This document shows positions 1 through 9,421 of a DNA stretch of 64,000 bases, in pieces (position 1 is the stretch's first letter; the number at the start of each line of letters is the position of its first letter). The DNA lies in the NCBI RefSeq assembly GCF_001905905.1, contig NZ_LIVT01000001.1:476870-540869 (forward strand), in the 5' to 3' direction. The notes under the pieces were generated by a model. That model was not told where the DNA came from. It was given only the letters and a program-made list of their open reading frames with translations, and made no database searches. The DNA comes from Streptomyces sp. CB02366 (GTDB lineage Bacteria; Actinomycetota; Actinomycetes; Streptomycetales; Streptomycetaceae). Both the position numbers and the translations under genes were made by a program.

Positions 1-1432
1 GCGCCGCGCCCTGACGGCTCGGCTGCGTCGCGTCCACGTGATCCGGCCCCTTCTCGTACGCGTCGGCGCGCGGGGCCACGGGGGGCGCGGGGGCGGCCCG
101 GCGCGCCATCAGCAGCACCACGGCCAGGCACGCGAGTCCGGTCGCCCACCCCCAGGCCGCGCCGAACCGGACGGCGTCGCCGAGCGCCACCCCCAGGTGG
201 TCGGTGAGGGCCGTACCGTTCTCCCTGCGCGGCGCGAACCAACGCAGCAGCCGGCCGTCCACGAACGCGGCGACGACGGCGGCCAGCAGGGTCGCGTACC
301 ACCCCTTCATGACGAGCCCGAGGTACGCGGCGGGTCCGGCCGGGGCGGAGGCGGTGGTGGCGCCGGGTTCCGCCGGGGGCCTCCGCACGAGTCCCGCCGA
401 GCGCGTGGCCACCGAGCGGAGCGCCAGCGCCAGGACCCCGAGGAAGACGGCGCAGACCACGAGGGTGACGGTCCAGCCGGCGACCATCTCCGTACGGAGC
501 GGGCGCAGGCGCAGCGCGGGGTAGAGGACGCCGCTCCACTCGGCGACGAGGGGCGGCGGAGTGTAGGAGTTCCACAGGTCCGGGTCGAAGGTGATCGAGG
601 CGTCCGGGGAACCCGGGGCTCCCTGGGACAGGTACCGCACCCGGACATGGCGAAGGACCGGCCCCCCGGCCACGGCCAGCAGCACGGCCGGAATGAGCCC
701 GGCACACACCAAGTGCCGCCGCTCGCGGGCGGTGACGGCCCGCGGTACGACTTCCGCGGGGCCTTCCTGGACCTCTTTGGCCTCCTGCGGCTCCTGCGTC
801 TCCTCACGGCCCGCGTGGTCCGCGTCGTGGCCCGTGCGGGCCTTTTCGCGACCTCGGCGGGCCCCCTCGGGGCCGTCCTCGCGGCTCTCGGCGTCCTCCA
901 TGGTTCCGAAGTGGTCCCGCAGAGGCGGCAGCGCGCGATACCTCCACACCAGGAACCAGGGGATCAACGGCACCCACAGGGTGAGCAGCGCGAACTGCGC
1001 CGCCGCTGCGGGCACTTCGCCGAGCTGGGCCCGCACGACCCACTCACCGTACGCGGGGAGGGCGGAGGCGGCGCCCGGGTCCAGGGCGGGGGTGATCAGC
1101 ATGGCCGCGCCCGGGGCGAGCAGCAAGGCTCCGCCGAGGGCGACAACGGCCCTGACCCTCGGCCTGACGGTCGCACTCCCGCGGAACACGCCGTACATGA
1201 GGAGCCCGCTCACCACCAGGAAGAGGAGCTGCGGCACCCACCCCACGGCGTGCTCCGGGTCGCGCACCGCGAACCCGTCGAACGAGAGCCCGAGCAGCCG
1301 GACCTCTCCCACGGTCGTGCCGACCGGAAGGAAACCGGAGACCCACTCCTTCAACGGCTCGAACAGGAACAGCAGGATGGCCTGGTTCCACACCCCGTAG
1401 GCGGCCAGCGCCACGGACAGGCGGCGATTCAC
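1..1432 (-). CDS. Polytopic membrane protein of unknown function, cut by window edge
   Basis: This reading frame is open from a GTG at 1432 down to base 1, so the C-terminus lies outside the window. A purine-rich GGGGGAAG sequence sits about 5-12 bases upstream of the GTG and supports that start. The protein begins MNRRLSVALAAYGVWNQAIL and has several hydrophobic segments (near residues 8-25, 70-85, 95-115 and 150-165, then again beyond 265). A charged Glu/Asp/Arg-rich stretch of about 60 residues separates two membrane blocks. I recognise no catalytic motif or family. The gap 1433-1635 to the next gene holds nothing that I can identify. Confidence 0.7.
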   Translation of the reverse strand, partial: MNRRLSVALAAYGVWNQAILLFLFEPLKEWVSGFLPVGTTVGEVRLLGLSFDGFAVRDPEHAVGWVPQLLFLVVSGLLMYGVFRGSATVRPRVRAVVALGGALLLAPGAAMLITPALDPGAASALPAYGEWVVRAQLGEVPAAAAQFALLTLWVPLIPWFLVWRYRALPPLRDHFGTMEDAESREDGPEGARRGREKARTGHDADHAGREETQEPQEAKEVQEGPAEVVPRAVTARERRHLVCAGLIPAVLLAVAGGPVLRHVRVRYLSQGAPGSPDASITFDPDLWNSYTPPPLVAEWSGVLYPALRLRPLRTEMVAGWTVTLVVCAVFLGVLALALRSVATRSAGLVRRPPAEPGATTASAPAGPAAYLGLVMKGWYATLLAAVVAAFVDGRLLRWFAPRRENGTALTDHLGVALGDAVRFGAAWGWATGLACLAVVLLMARRAAPAPPVAPRADAYEKGPDHVDATQPSRQGAA

Positions 1433-1635
1433 GTTGTCTTCCCCCGAGTCGCCCGCGCCCTCATGTGAACTGCGGCGGTAAGTCTGCCGTACGGGCGCGA
1501 CGGCACCAAGGACTTTACGCGGACGGAGCCGAGCCGGGAGCGCCGACGAGGATCGCCCCGGGGCCGGAACGCCGGGGGTTCACGCCGACCGGGGGCGAGA
1601 GAGGCGGAAAGCCGAGGGGTCTCCGCCGCCCCTCA

Positions 1636-2757
1636 TCAGCCTTCGGAGTCTCCGGCCGCGCGTCCCCGGCCCGGCATCCGGGTCTCACCGGCGGCCTCCG
1701 CCTCCGCCTTCGCGTCGCTCACCGCGACGGCGGCCTGCTTGGCGGCCTCGTCGGCCGCGGCGACGGCGTCCAGGGCGAGCGTGGAGTTCGGCTGGATCTC
1801 CGGGGCGTCCACGTGGTCCTTGTCCTCGCCGTCGAAGTCGTCGTCCGCGTCCTCGCGCCGGGCGCCCGGCGGCGGTCCCGTACCGCTCGCCCGGTCGCCG
1901 AACGCATGGGTGACGGTACGGATCGCCTCGGTCAGCTCGCCGGGGATCACCCAGAAGGTGTTGTTGTCGCTCTGGGCGAGGTGCGGGAGGGTCTCCAGGT
2001 ACTTGTAGGCGAGGACCTTCGCGTCGGCGTTGTTGCGGTGGACGGACTGGAAGACCAGTTCCACGGCCTTGGACTCGCCGTCCGCGCGCAGGATCATGGC
2101 CTGCTGGGTGCCCTGGGCCTCCAGGATGTCCTTCTGCTTGGTGCCTTCGGCGGTGAGGATCTTGGCCTGCCGCTCACCCTCAGCGTGCAGGATGGCGGCG
2201 CGCTTGTCGCGCTCGGCCCGCATCTGCTTCTCCATCGCCTCCTTGATGGTGTTCGGCGGGTCGATGGCCTTGATCTCGACGCGGTTGACGCGGATGCCCC
2301 ACTTGCCGGTGGCGTCGTCGAGGACGGCGCGGAGCCGGGCGTTGATCTCCTCGCGGGAGGTGAGCGTGCCCTCCAGGTCCATGGAGCCGATGACGTTGCG
2401 CAGGGTGGTCACGGTGAGCTGGTCGATGGCCTGCAGATAGTCGGCGACCTCGTAGGCGGCCGCCCGCGGGTCGGTTATCTGGTAGTAGAGGACGGTGTCG
2501 ATGTTGACCACGAGGTTGTCCTCGGTGATCACCGGTTTGGGGTCGGAGGAGTACACCTGTTCGCGCACGTCGAGCTTGGTGTTGATCCGGTCCGCCACCG
2601 GCAGGACGAAGTTCAGGCCGGGTTGCAGCGTGCGGCGGTAACGGCCGAACCGCTCGACGTTGTAGCGGCGGGCCTGCGGGACGATGCGGACGGTGGCGGC
2701 CACGAAAAAGACGACGACGATCGCCGCCACGAGGATCGGGATGACGACCGGATCCAT
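1636..2757 (-). CDS. SPFH/band 7 domain membrane protein (QmcA/stomatin-like)
   Basis: This 373-residue protein has one N-terminal membrane anchor (about residues 4-22), followed directly by a band 7/SPFH domain containing VPQARRYNVERFGRYRRTLQ and PGLNFVLPVADRI. A charged helical region around residues 180-230, rich in EKQMRAERDKRA-type repeats and LTAEGTKQKDILEAQG, matches the QmcA/stomatin coiled coil. The C-terminus is a low-complexity Ala/Glu/Asp tail. Proteins of this type oligomerise on the inner membrane face and organise lipid microdomains. The NfeD gene lies 233 bases upstream on the same strand, the usual SPFH/NfeD pairing. The ATG start follows GGAG-rich leader sequence. Confidence 0.9.
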   Translation of the reverse strand: MDPVVIPILVAAIVVVFFVAATVRIVPQARRYNVERFGRYRRTLQPGLNFVLPVADRINTKLDVREQVYSSDPKPVITEDNLVVNIDTVLYYQITDPRAAAYEVADYLQAIDQLTVTTLRNVIGSMDLEGTLTSREEINARLRAVLDDATGKWGIRVNRVEIKAIDPPNTIKEAMEKQMRAERDKRAAILHAEGERQAKILTAEGTKQKDILEAQGTQQAMILRADGESKAVELVFQSVHRNNADAKVLAYKYLETLPHLAQSDNNTFWVIPGELTEAIRTVTHAFGDRASGTGPPPGARREDADDDFDGEDKDHVDAPEIQPNSTLALDAVAAADEAAKQAAVAVSDAKAEAEAAGETRMPGRGRAAGDSEG

Positions 2758-2826
2758 ATCTCCTCACTTTCCTTCTTCCTTCGGCTTTCCTTCCTTCTCC
2801 TTTCCTTTTCCTTCTCCTTCTTCTCC
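2758..2826 (-). promoter_or_regulatory. Purine-tract 5' leader of the SPFH gene with many GGAG-like elements
   Basis: On the coding strand the 69 bases before the SPFH start are almost pure purine. On the plus strand 2785-2826 is 42 bases of uninterrupted pyrimidine. The tract contains repeated GGAAAG/AAGGAG elements, any of which resembles a Shine-Dalgarno sequence. Such a tract in a roughly 72% GC genome is conspicuous. Whether it acts as a translational standby site, an mRNA-stability element or only as drifted repeat sequence cannot be told from sequence. Confidence 0.5.
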
Positions 2827-2942
2827 GTCGCCGGGAGCGCTCCGTACACCGCGGGTGACAGACGGTCGGCCAGGACGTTCGGGCGGCCGGTTCGAGCCCC
2901 CGGTTCAGGCAGCCGGTTCAGGCGGCGGGGTCGTATGGCGGG

Positions 2943-2990
2943 CTCGTGTGGCAGTTTCGTGTGGCGGATTCATGTGGCGGGTTCGTGTGG
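2943..2990. repeat. Four imperfect 13-14 bp tandem copies of TTCGTGTGGCGGA-like unit
   Basis: Four adjacent copies of a unit like TTCGTGTGGCGGA lie just downstream of the NfeD stop codon and upstream of the SPFH leader. The copies differ by one to three bases. No protein or stable hairpin explains them. Confidence 0.6.
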
Positions 2991-3428
2991 TCAGGGAAGC
3001 AGCTCGCGGGGGTACACCACAGCGGTCGCGCCGTCGATCTCCATGACGTCCACCAGGGCGCCCACGGGGATCACGTGACTCTCGTCGAAGGCGCGGGCGG
3101 ACCACTCCTCGCCGGAGAGCTTGATCAGTCCGTGGGTCGCGGTGACCTCCCGCACGACTTCGGCCCGCTTGCCGATCAGGGCGTCGCTGCCCTCGACGGT
3201 CAGGGGCGCCTGGGCCATCTGCCGCAGGGCGACGGGCCGGACGAGGGCGAGCCCCGCCACCCCCGTCAGTCCGAACGCCAGGAGCTGCCCGAACAGTCCG
3301 ACGCCGACTCCGGCCACCACGGCAGCCACCAGCGCGGCGCCGGCCAGCAGCCCGAAGACCAGCGTGAGGGTGAAGAACTCCGCAGCACCGAGCGCCGCGG
3401 CGGCGAGCAGCCAGGCGAACCACGGCAT
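2991..3428 (-). CDS. NfeD family membrane protein
   Basis: This 145-residue protein starts MPWFAWLLAAAALGAAEFFT, has two to three hydrophobic helices in the first 70 residues, and ends in a small beta-barrel OB-fold domain (about residues 80-145, containing EGSDALIGKRAEVV and GALVDVMEIDGATAVV). This is the short NfeD type that partners SPFH proteins. I chose ATG 3428 because GGGGAGG stands 10 bases upstream. The longer reading frame to 3635 has no ribosome site and no similarity. A possible -10 hexamer TATAGA lies at 3451-3456 on the coding strand. Confidence 0.88.
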   Translation of the reverse strand: MPWFAWLLAAAALGAAEFFTLTLVFGLLAGAALVAAVVAGVGVGLFGQLLAFGLTGVAGLALVRPVALRQMAQAPLTVEGSDALIGKRAEVVREVTATHGLIKLSGEEWSARAFDESHVIPVGALVDVMEIDGATAVVYPRELLP

Positions 3429-3840
3429 CGCATCAGCCTCCCCAGGGGGATCTATACCGTTTTGTACCCTTTGTTCGCGGATCGAACCCGTCCGCGCCCG
3501 CCCGATTCCCGCCGACCCCGCCCCTGAAGCAGGACCGACACGGACGCCGCACCGAGGCACTGAACCCGCGAGGCCTCGGGCACGGCGGTCCCGACGCCCG
3601 CGAGGGGGGGAAAGCCGGAAAGTCGGAACAGCCACCGCACCGGCTCTCCGCAGAGGAGGAGCCGAGCCCGTTCACCGCGGAAGAGCGGGCCGCCCCCGCC
3701 GCCGGACGGGCCGGGGACGGCGCGTCGGCGGAGCAAGCGAGGAACCCGGCGCCGGGGCCGGGCGCCCTGTCCCGGCCCACGTCGCGGAACACGGGGCTCG
3801 GCCCGGTGCTCGGCCCGGTGCTCGGCCCGGTGCTCGCGTG
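3429..3840. other. Gene-free stretch with a 12-bp tandem repeat
   Basis: I found no credible gene between the NfeD start and the end of the beta-propeller gene. Open frames here lack ribosome sites and recognisable sequence. The right end holds three full copies and a partial fourth of GCTCGGCCCGGT at 3796-3836. The left end probably carries the NfeD promoter. Confidence 0.5.
3796..3836. repeat. 12-bp tandem repeat GCTCGGCCCGGT, 3.4 copies
   Basis: Three exact 12-base copies begin at 3796, 3808 and 3820, and a partial copy follows at 3832. They lie just outside the hairpin that ends the beta-propeller gene. Confidence 0.75.
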
Positions 3841-3868
3841 AGGGGGCGCAGAGGGCTTCGCGCCCCCT
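3841..3868 (-). terminator. Hairpin terminator of the beta-propeller gene
   Basis: AGGGGGCGC (3841-3849) pairs perfectly with GCGCCCCCT (3860-3868) across a 10-base loop, 20 bases beyond the TAA stop of the minus-strand gene. As usual in Streptomyces there is no long U tract. Confidence 0.6.
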
Positions 3869-3887
3869 GCGCCCCTCAGGACGGAAG

Positions 3888-5192
3888 TTAGCTCGTGGGG
3901 CTGGACCAGTCGGCGGGGATCCGGGCGAGCCGGACCCGTTGGGGGTGGTCCCCCACGGGCACGGAGGCGACCTTCTCCCCGGTGGCGAAGTCGATGGCGG
4001 TGACCCGGTCGGCGCCGCTCTCGGAGATCACGCAGGCGCGGCCGTCGCCGCTGACGGTGGCCCAGTAGGGCTTGGACGCGGTGACGAGCGGGCCTTCCCG
4101 AAGACTGTCGCGGTCGACGATGGTGGCGTAGTCGTCCATCGTGCCCGCGATGCACAGCTTGCTGCCGTCAGGGCTCATGGACATGCCGTGATGGCGCGAG
4201 TCGTTGACGTAGGTGGTGCGGTCGTCGCTGGTCGCCGGGTTCTTGGGCAGGGTCCTGACCCGGGTGATCCTGTCGGTGGCGACGTCGTACTCCAGGAAGC
4301 CGTTGAAGTAGGAGACCTGGAAGTACAGCTTGGAGAAGTCGGGGCCGAACACCGCCGGGCGGACGGAGTTGGACAGGTCCTTGCGCCCGAAGGCGTCCAG
4401 GCGCTCGCGCATGTCGATCGTCCGCACGACCTCGAACGTGCTCGCATCGGTGACGGTGATACGCCGGTCACCCTTGGTCCAGTCCAGCCACGGGGCGTCG
4501 AGAGCGGTCTCGACGTTGCCGATGGACATGTTCCAGATGTACTTGCCGCCTTCGGTCCAGATGTTCTCGTGCGGCTTGTCGCCGGTGCTGAATCTGCCCA
4601 ACTGGCTTCCGGTGTTGATGTCGAGGACGTGCACGGTGTTGCCGAGCGAGGCCGAGACCGCGACCTTCGTGCCGTCCGGGGAGACGGCCATGTGGTCGGA
4701 GCGGTAACCCGAGACCGCGAACCGCCAGTTGACCTTCCCGGTGGTCAGGTCGATGGATACGACGTCGCCGAAGCTGGGCCGTGAGGCGACGACGGAACGG
4801 CCGTCGGGGGTGGAGTAGAGGTCGTCGACGAGCTGGTCGTGCCCCTCGCCCGCGGTCGCCCGGATCCCCAGGTAGACGGCCAGGTTGACCGGGTTCGTGT
4901 AGATGCGGGCAAGCCGCTCGACCTTGTCCGGAACGATGTTGATCCGGCCGATCCTGCCGAAGTCGCCGCCGGGCTTGATGACGTCGGCGGTGCCCTCCCA
5001 GTTGTTGCCGACGAACATCACCTCCCGCAGGGCGGGGGCGGAGGCGGGGGCGGCTTGGGCGGAGCCGACCGAGAGGGGCACGAGGGCGCCGGCCGCGAGA
5101 ACGGCGGCCGCGGCCATGTGCCGCAGATGGCGGAGGCGGCGACGACCTCCACGTACGGGGATCGCCCGAGCACGGCTGCTCACAGAAGGCAT
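3888..5192 (-). CDS. Secreted YncE-family beta-propeller protein
   Basis: This 434-residue protein carries a signal peptide: an Arg-rich start, a hydrophobic core near residues 25-45 and a likely cleavage after VGSAQAAPA. The rest consists of WD40/YncE-like blades with repeated motifs such as YSTPDGRSVVASRP, MAVSPDGTKVAVSASLGNTV, MSMSPDGSKLCIAG and VSGDGRACVISESGADRVT. Such folds bind ligands or partner proteins outside the cell; no enzyme activity can be assigned. ATG 5192 has GGAGGAG about 8-14 bases upstream. The longer frame to 5501 lacks this and would put the signal peptide deep inside the protein. A TetR-type regulator is divergently placed and may control it. Confidence 0.85.
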   Translation of the reverse strand: MPSVSSRARAIPVRGGRRRLRHLRHMAAAAVLAAGALVPLSVGSAQAAPASAPALREVMFVGNNWEGTADVIKPGGDFGRIGRINIVPDKVERLARIYTNPVNLAVYLGIRATAGEGHDQLVDDLYSTPDGRSVVASRPSFGDVVSIDLTTGKVNWRFAVSGYRSDHMAVSPDGTKVAVSASLGNTVHVLDINTGSQLGRFSTGDKPHENIWTEGGKYIWNMSIGNVETALDAPWLDWTKGDRRITVTDASTFEVVRTIDMRERLDAFGRKDLSNSVRPAVFGPDFSKLYFQVSYFNGFLEYDVATDRITRVRTLPKNPATSDDRTTYVNDSRHHGMSMSPDGSKLCIAGTMDDYATIVDRDSLREGPLVTASKPYWATVSGDGRACVISESGADRVTAIDFATGEKVASVPVGDHPQRVRLARIPADWSSPTS

Positions 5193-5415
5193 GCGGGTAT
5201 CTCCTCCAGGCGGGTGCGCACAGGGGCGCACGATACGGAGAGATCCAGTTCCAGGGCGGCGCCCTGTCCAGCGGGGCACGAAGGCGCAAGGCGCGCGGAG
5301 AGCCTGCGGCCCCGGCGGGGCGGTGAGGGGGGGCGATGCAGGACGAGTCCAGGCTCCACACGGCCTCGTGAGCCGCGTGCGAACCCCTCCCTGAATCTGA
5401 ACATCACGATTTTCG

Positions 5416-5424
5416 AACTGAGTT
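5416..5424. promoter_or_regulatory. Possible TetR operator in an AT-rich divergent promoter region
   Basis: The 311-base space between the beta-propeller gene and the TetR gene has an unusual AT-rich island at about 5395-5432. AACTGAGTT, an odd palindrome around a central G, lies inside it. This is a reasonable place for a regulator site, but the arms are short. Confidence 0.3.
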
Positions 5425-5503
5425 ACTGGATGGTAGGGAGGGGGCGGTCTCCACCGCAAGACCGGTGCGGGAAGATTCTCCGTATCGACCGATGGGGGCA
5501 CAC

Positions 5504-6148
5504 GTGAGCGGCAGGATCGCTCCGGCGGCAGGCCGGTACGGGGGCAGGGACGCCGGCGAGCGGCGGGCCGAACGCCATCAGCGCTTCCTGGAGGCGGGCC
5601 TGGAGATGTTCGGTGCGCGCCCCGGCTACCGCGGCACCAAGATCGCCGACCTCTGCAAGGCCGCCGGACTGTCGTCCCGTCAGTTCTACGAAGAGTTCCG
5701 CACCCTGGAAGACCTGCTGGCCGAACTGCACCTGTACGTCAACGACATCGCCGAACAGGCCGTCCTCGACATCCTGCCCGCCATCCAGGACGAGCCTCCG
5801 CGCAAGCGGCTCATGCTGATGCTCCGCGCCTACATCACGGGCGCCGCGTCCGACCCCCGCCACGCCCGCATCGCCTACGTCGAGATCGTCGGCGTCAGCC
5901 CCCGCCTGGACCGCCAGCGCCTTGAGCGCCGCGCGGTCTGGATCGACCTCCTCGGCCGGCAGATCGACGAGGCCCTCGAACGGGGCGAACTCGTCCCCGA
6001 CGACTACCGCATCGCCCGCGCCGCCTTCATCGGCGCCGTCAACGGCCTGATGCACGACTGGGTCGTCGGCTGGGTCGACGCGAGCGTCGAGGAGATCGCC
6101 GACGAACTCATCAAGATCGCCATGGGACGTTTCCGGATCGCCGACTGA
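5504..6148 (+). CDS. TetR family transcriptional regulator
   Basis: This protein of about 214 residues has an N-terminal TetR helix-turn-helix: RRAERHQRFLEAGLEMFGAR, then GTKIADLCKAAGLSSRQFYE at roughly residues 42-62. A helical ligand-binding domain follows and ends LIKIAMGRFRIAD. I prefer GTG 5504, which has GGGGG upstream; ATG 5492 and a start at 5465 are possible. It is divergent from the secreted beta-propeller gene, so local control of that gene is the simplest guess. The ligand is unknown. Confidence 0.88.
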   Translation: MSGRIAPAAGRYGGRDAGERRAERHQRFLEAGLEMFGARPGYRGTKIADLCKAAGLSSRQFYEEFRTLEDLLAELHLYVNDIAEQAVLDILPAIQDEPPRKRLMLMLRAYITGAASDPRHARIAYVEIVGVSPRLDRQRLERRAVWIDLLGRQIDEALERGELVPDDYRIARAAFIGAVNGLMHDWVVGWVDASVEEIADELIKIAMGRFRIAD

Positions 6149-6193
6149 TCCGATCCCGCAGCCCCCGGAGTGGGAGCGGGGGCGGACGAGGCG

Positions 6194-6448
6194 TTACCCG
6201 GGTGCGGACAAGACGTCGGGGCCGGCAGGCGCTACGGCGAAGGCGGCGGGCGCTTCGGCGAGGGCGATGCGAAGGCCGTCCACCGCGAGGCAGCCCAGGC
6301 CGAGCCCGTCGACGAGCCCTCGATCAGTGGTACGCCGCGGTCGGCTTCGCGTACGCCGACGGCCCTCGAGGGAGGGGGCGGCGACGCGGTCGCAGGCGGC
6401 GCAGCAGCGGGCCACCGCGGCGCGCAGGCCCTCGCCGCGGGGGCATGA
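6194..6448 (-). pseudogene. Possible degraded TetR C-terminal domain
   Basis: In two minus-strand frames there are fragments resembling the end of a TetR regulator: GLRAAVARCCAACDRVAA, VREADRGV in a neighbouring frame, and GLVDGLGLGCLAVDGLRIAL back in the first frame. An intact version would need at least two frameshifts, and no helix-turn-helix part remains. This may be a relic, but the match is by eye and the region is compositionally biased. Nothing else gene-like is seen between 6149 and 6557. Confidence 0.3.
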
Positions 6449-6557
6449 AGGCACAAGTTCCAGCCCCCCGCATCGGACAGCACGGCGTCCGAAACCCAGC
6501 ACGGTGGCGCGTCGCCCAGCTCATCCGGCACGGCACAACCCGCCACCCGGAGCAGAT

Positions 6558-6567
6558 TGTGTACACA
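6558..6567. promoter_or_regulatory. Palindrome TGTGTACACA, likely toxin-antitoxin operator
   Basis: This perfect 10-base palindrome lies 25 bases before the antitoxin start codon, followed by TACGCT, a possible -10 element. Phd/YefM antitoxins normally repress their own promoter through such palindromes. Confidence 0.5.
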
Positions 6568-6592
6568 TGGCACACTCGGTACGCTTGAGCGC

Positions 6593-6862
6593 ATGACGCA
6601 GCCGCTGCCCATAGAGTCCATCCGCGACGTGCGCGCCCACCTGGCGGAAGTGGTGGAACGCGCGGACCGCGACGACGTACCCACGGTCATCACGCGCCGG
6701 GGCAAGGAAGTCGCCGCCGTCGTCTCCATCGAGGTGCTGCGTAAGTACCAGGAGTGGGAAGAGCGCGAGATCAACCGGATCATCGATGAGCGCATGGCCA
6801 ACCCTGCGCCCGGCATCCCGATCGAGGACCTCATGAGGGAGACGTTGACGCGAGGTGAGTGA
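6593..6862 (+). CDS. Phd/YefM family antitoxin
   Basis: This 89-residue protein has the Phd/YefM N-terminal DNA-binding fold (IESIRDVRAHLAEVVERA) followed by VITRRGKEVAAVVSIEVLR, the family signature. An acidic, probably disordered tail (residues 60-89) would wrap and neutralise the toxin. ATG 6593 matches the family start; an upstream ATG at 6557 lies inside the operator. Its stop overlaps the toxin GTG by 8 bases, ensuring coupled translation. Confidence 0.9.
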   Translation: MTQPLPIESIRDVRAHLAEVVERADRDDVPTVITRRGKEVAAVVSIEVLRKYQEWEEREINRIIDERMANPAPGIPIEDLMRETLTRGE

Positions 6863-7118
6863 GTACCGAACGGTCTTCCGACCTGAGGCGCAGGCCGAGC
6901 TTCGGAAGATCCCTCGCGACATGGCGCTGCGCATCCTGGCCAAGCTGACCGAGCTGGAGACCGACCCTCTCGGCTTCAACACCACCGCACTCGTGTCCCA
7001 GCCCGATCGACGCCGCCTGCGCGTCGGCGACTACCGCGTCGTCTACACCCTCGACAACGGAGAGCTGGTGGTCTGGGTCGTTCATGTCGGACACCGGTCC
7101 ACCGTTTACGAGACCTGA
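6855..7118 (+). CDS. RelE/ParE family toxin
   Basis: This 87-residue protein matches the RelE/ParE fold: EYRTVFRPEAQAELRKIP, a helix pair, then RRRLRVGDYRVVYTLDNGEL and VVWVVHVGHRSTVY. The basic residues of the RLRVGDYRVVY strand are those that contact the ribosomal A site in RelE-type mRNA interferases. Whether this member cuts mRNA (RelE) or inhibits gyrase (ParE) is not certain, though the VGHR ending favours RelE. The GTG start sits inside the antitoxin gene. Confidence 0.9.
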   Translation: MSEYRTVFRPEAQAELRKIPRDMALRILAKLTELETDPLGFNTTALVSQPDRRRLRVGDYRVVYTLDNGELVVWVVHVGHRSTVYET

Positions 7119-7171
7119 TCGCCGCTGACCCCACGTCAGAATATCCAGCACCTATCCAGCACGGTGACGGC

Positions 7172-7205
7172 GAAGGGGTCGGACTCGACAGAGTCCGACC
7201 CCTTC
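7172..7205. terminator. Bidirectional terminator between toxin gene and ychF
   Basis: A perfect 15-base stem (7172-7186 with 7191-7205) closes a GACA loop. It lies between two convergent genes and has A/T edges on both sides, so it can stop transcription in both directions. Confidence 0.8.
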
Positions 7206-7252
7206 CGACCTGCATGTTTGCCACGTCAGCGACGTGGGGTTATTTCATCCGC

Positions 7253-8341
<1,089 letters not shown>

Positions 8342-8737
8342 TTTGGCGACTTCCTGGAGTGAGGAGGGGGTCAGGGGCGTCCGGGTCCGGCCCGGCTGTT
8401 CCGGCCGGTCCGGCAGGGCCCCGGAGTGGACCGATTCTCCAGTTTACGGGCCGGCCCCGCCAGGCCGGGACGGGGCGGTTCGCGGTGCTGGTCCACCGGA
8501 CCCGGGGAGGCCGGTGGTGCGGATCGCGTCACCGGCCCCGGGCGGTTGCTTTCGGCATGCGTGCCGTGCGGTCCGTGCCACCTCTTCCCCGGTCCGGGCC
8601 GCCCTCCCTTTCCGGCCGTGCACGTTCCGGCCGGGCACGGCTACTTTCGGCCGTGTGACATCGAACGCAACCCCAAGGTCCGCCAAAGCGCGTGTCCAAC
8701 GCCTGCTTCCCCGCCTCCCGCGACCTACGTTGGACGG
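8342..8737. other. Divergent promoter region between ychF and the DUF6542 gene
   Basis: No gene is supported here. Long open frames on both strands lack ribosome sites. CCTACGTT just before the GTG at 8738 could be a -10 element of a leaderless transcript for the DUF6542 gene. Confidence 0.4.
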
Positions 8738-9421
8738 GTGGAGCAGCCCAGGACACGTCCCCCGCAGAGCAGGCAGACCCCGCAGCCCGCGCCCGTACCG
8801 CCTTCGCCGGATGTTTCCCCCGGCGAGAGTTCCGCCGTGTACCGGGTACGGGTGCGCAGCGCGCCTCCCGTGGTGCTCGCGCTGCGGCGGTTCCCCAACC
8901 CCCGGCTGACCGGGATCGGGGCCGGGCTCTTCGCTTCCCTCGCCATGTTCGTGCTCGCCTGCCTGGACCGCCTGCTGTTCGACAGCTCCGAGCTGGTCTA
9001 CGGGCTGCTCTTCCTCCCCGTCAGCGCGCTGACCGCCCTCTGGGTCCGCCCCGCCGACCTGGTCACCGCGCCGATCAGCGTGCCGATCGCCTTCGCCGTG
9101 GGCGTGTTCCCGATCTCCGGGGGCTCGGACGGTTTCGGCGGACAGGTCATGGGGCTGGTCACCGCCCTCGCCGTGCACGCCGGCTGGCTGTACGGCGGCA
9201 CGCTCGTCGCGGGGCTCATCACCTCCGTACGCAAGGTGCGCCTGATGCGGGCCCGGCGGCAGTACGCAGCGGCCCAGGAACGCGGCTCCGGCATTCAGGA
9301 GCGGACGCCCCGGACGGCCGCCGCCCGAGCCGCGGGGTCTGCGGCGCCCCCCAAGGAGGACGTCACGCCCGAGCGGGCCGGAGCCGGGGCGGTCGCCGCG
9401 CGCCGGCCCCAGCGGCCCTGA
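8738..9421 (+). CDS. DUF6542-type integral membrane protein
   Basis: This 227-residue protein has a Pro-rich N-terminus (residues 1-50), four hydrophobic helices between about residues 62 and 165 (including LFASLAMFVLACLDRLLF and LLFLPVSALTALWV), and a charged low-complexity tail. The layout matches the actinobacterial DUF6542 proteins, which sit beside ychF, ppgK and ispH in Streptomyces. The function is unknown. I chose GTG 8738 because the longer frame reads through promoter-like sequence without similarity. Confidence 0.7.
   Translation: MEQPRTRPPQSRQTPQPAPVPPSPDVSPGESSAVYRVRVRSAPPVVLALRRFPNPRLTGIGAGLFASLAMFVLACLDRLLFDSSELVYGLLFLPVSALTALWVRPADLVTAPISVPIAFAVGVFPISGGSDGFGGQVMGLVTALAVHAGWLYGGTLVAGLITSVRKVRLMRARRQYAAAQERGSGIQERTPRTAAARAAGSAAPPKEDVTPERAGAGAVAARRPQRP

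Noticed and set aside
38..1468. 476-codon plus-strand frame at the window start
   Set aside because: It is Arg/Gly/His-rich with no similarity. The minus strand gives a coherent membrane protein with a ribosome site.
3433..4155. 240-codon minus-strand frame overlapping the beta-propeller gene and the gap after NfeD
   Set aside because: Its first part is antisense-frame to the beta-propeller gene and the rest lacks similarity, ribosome site and codon bias.
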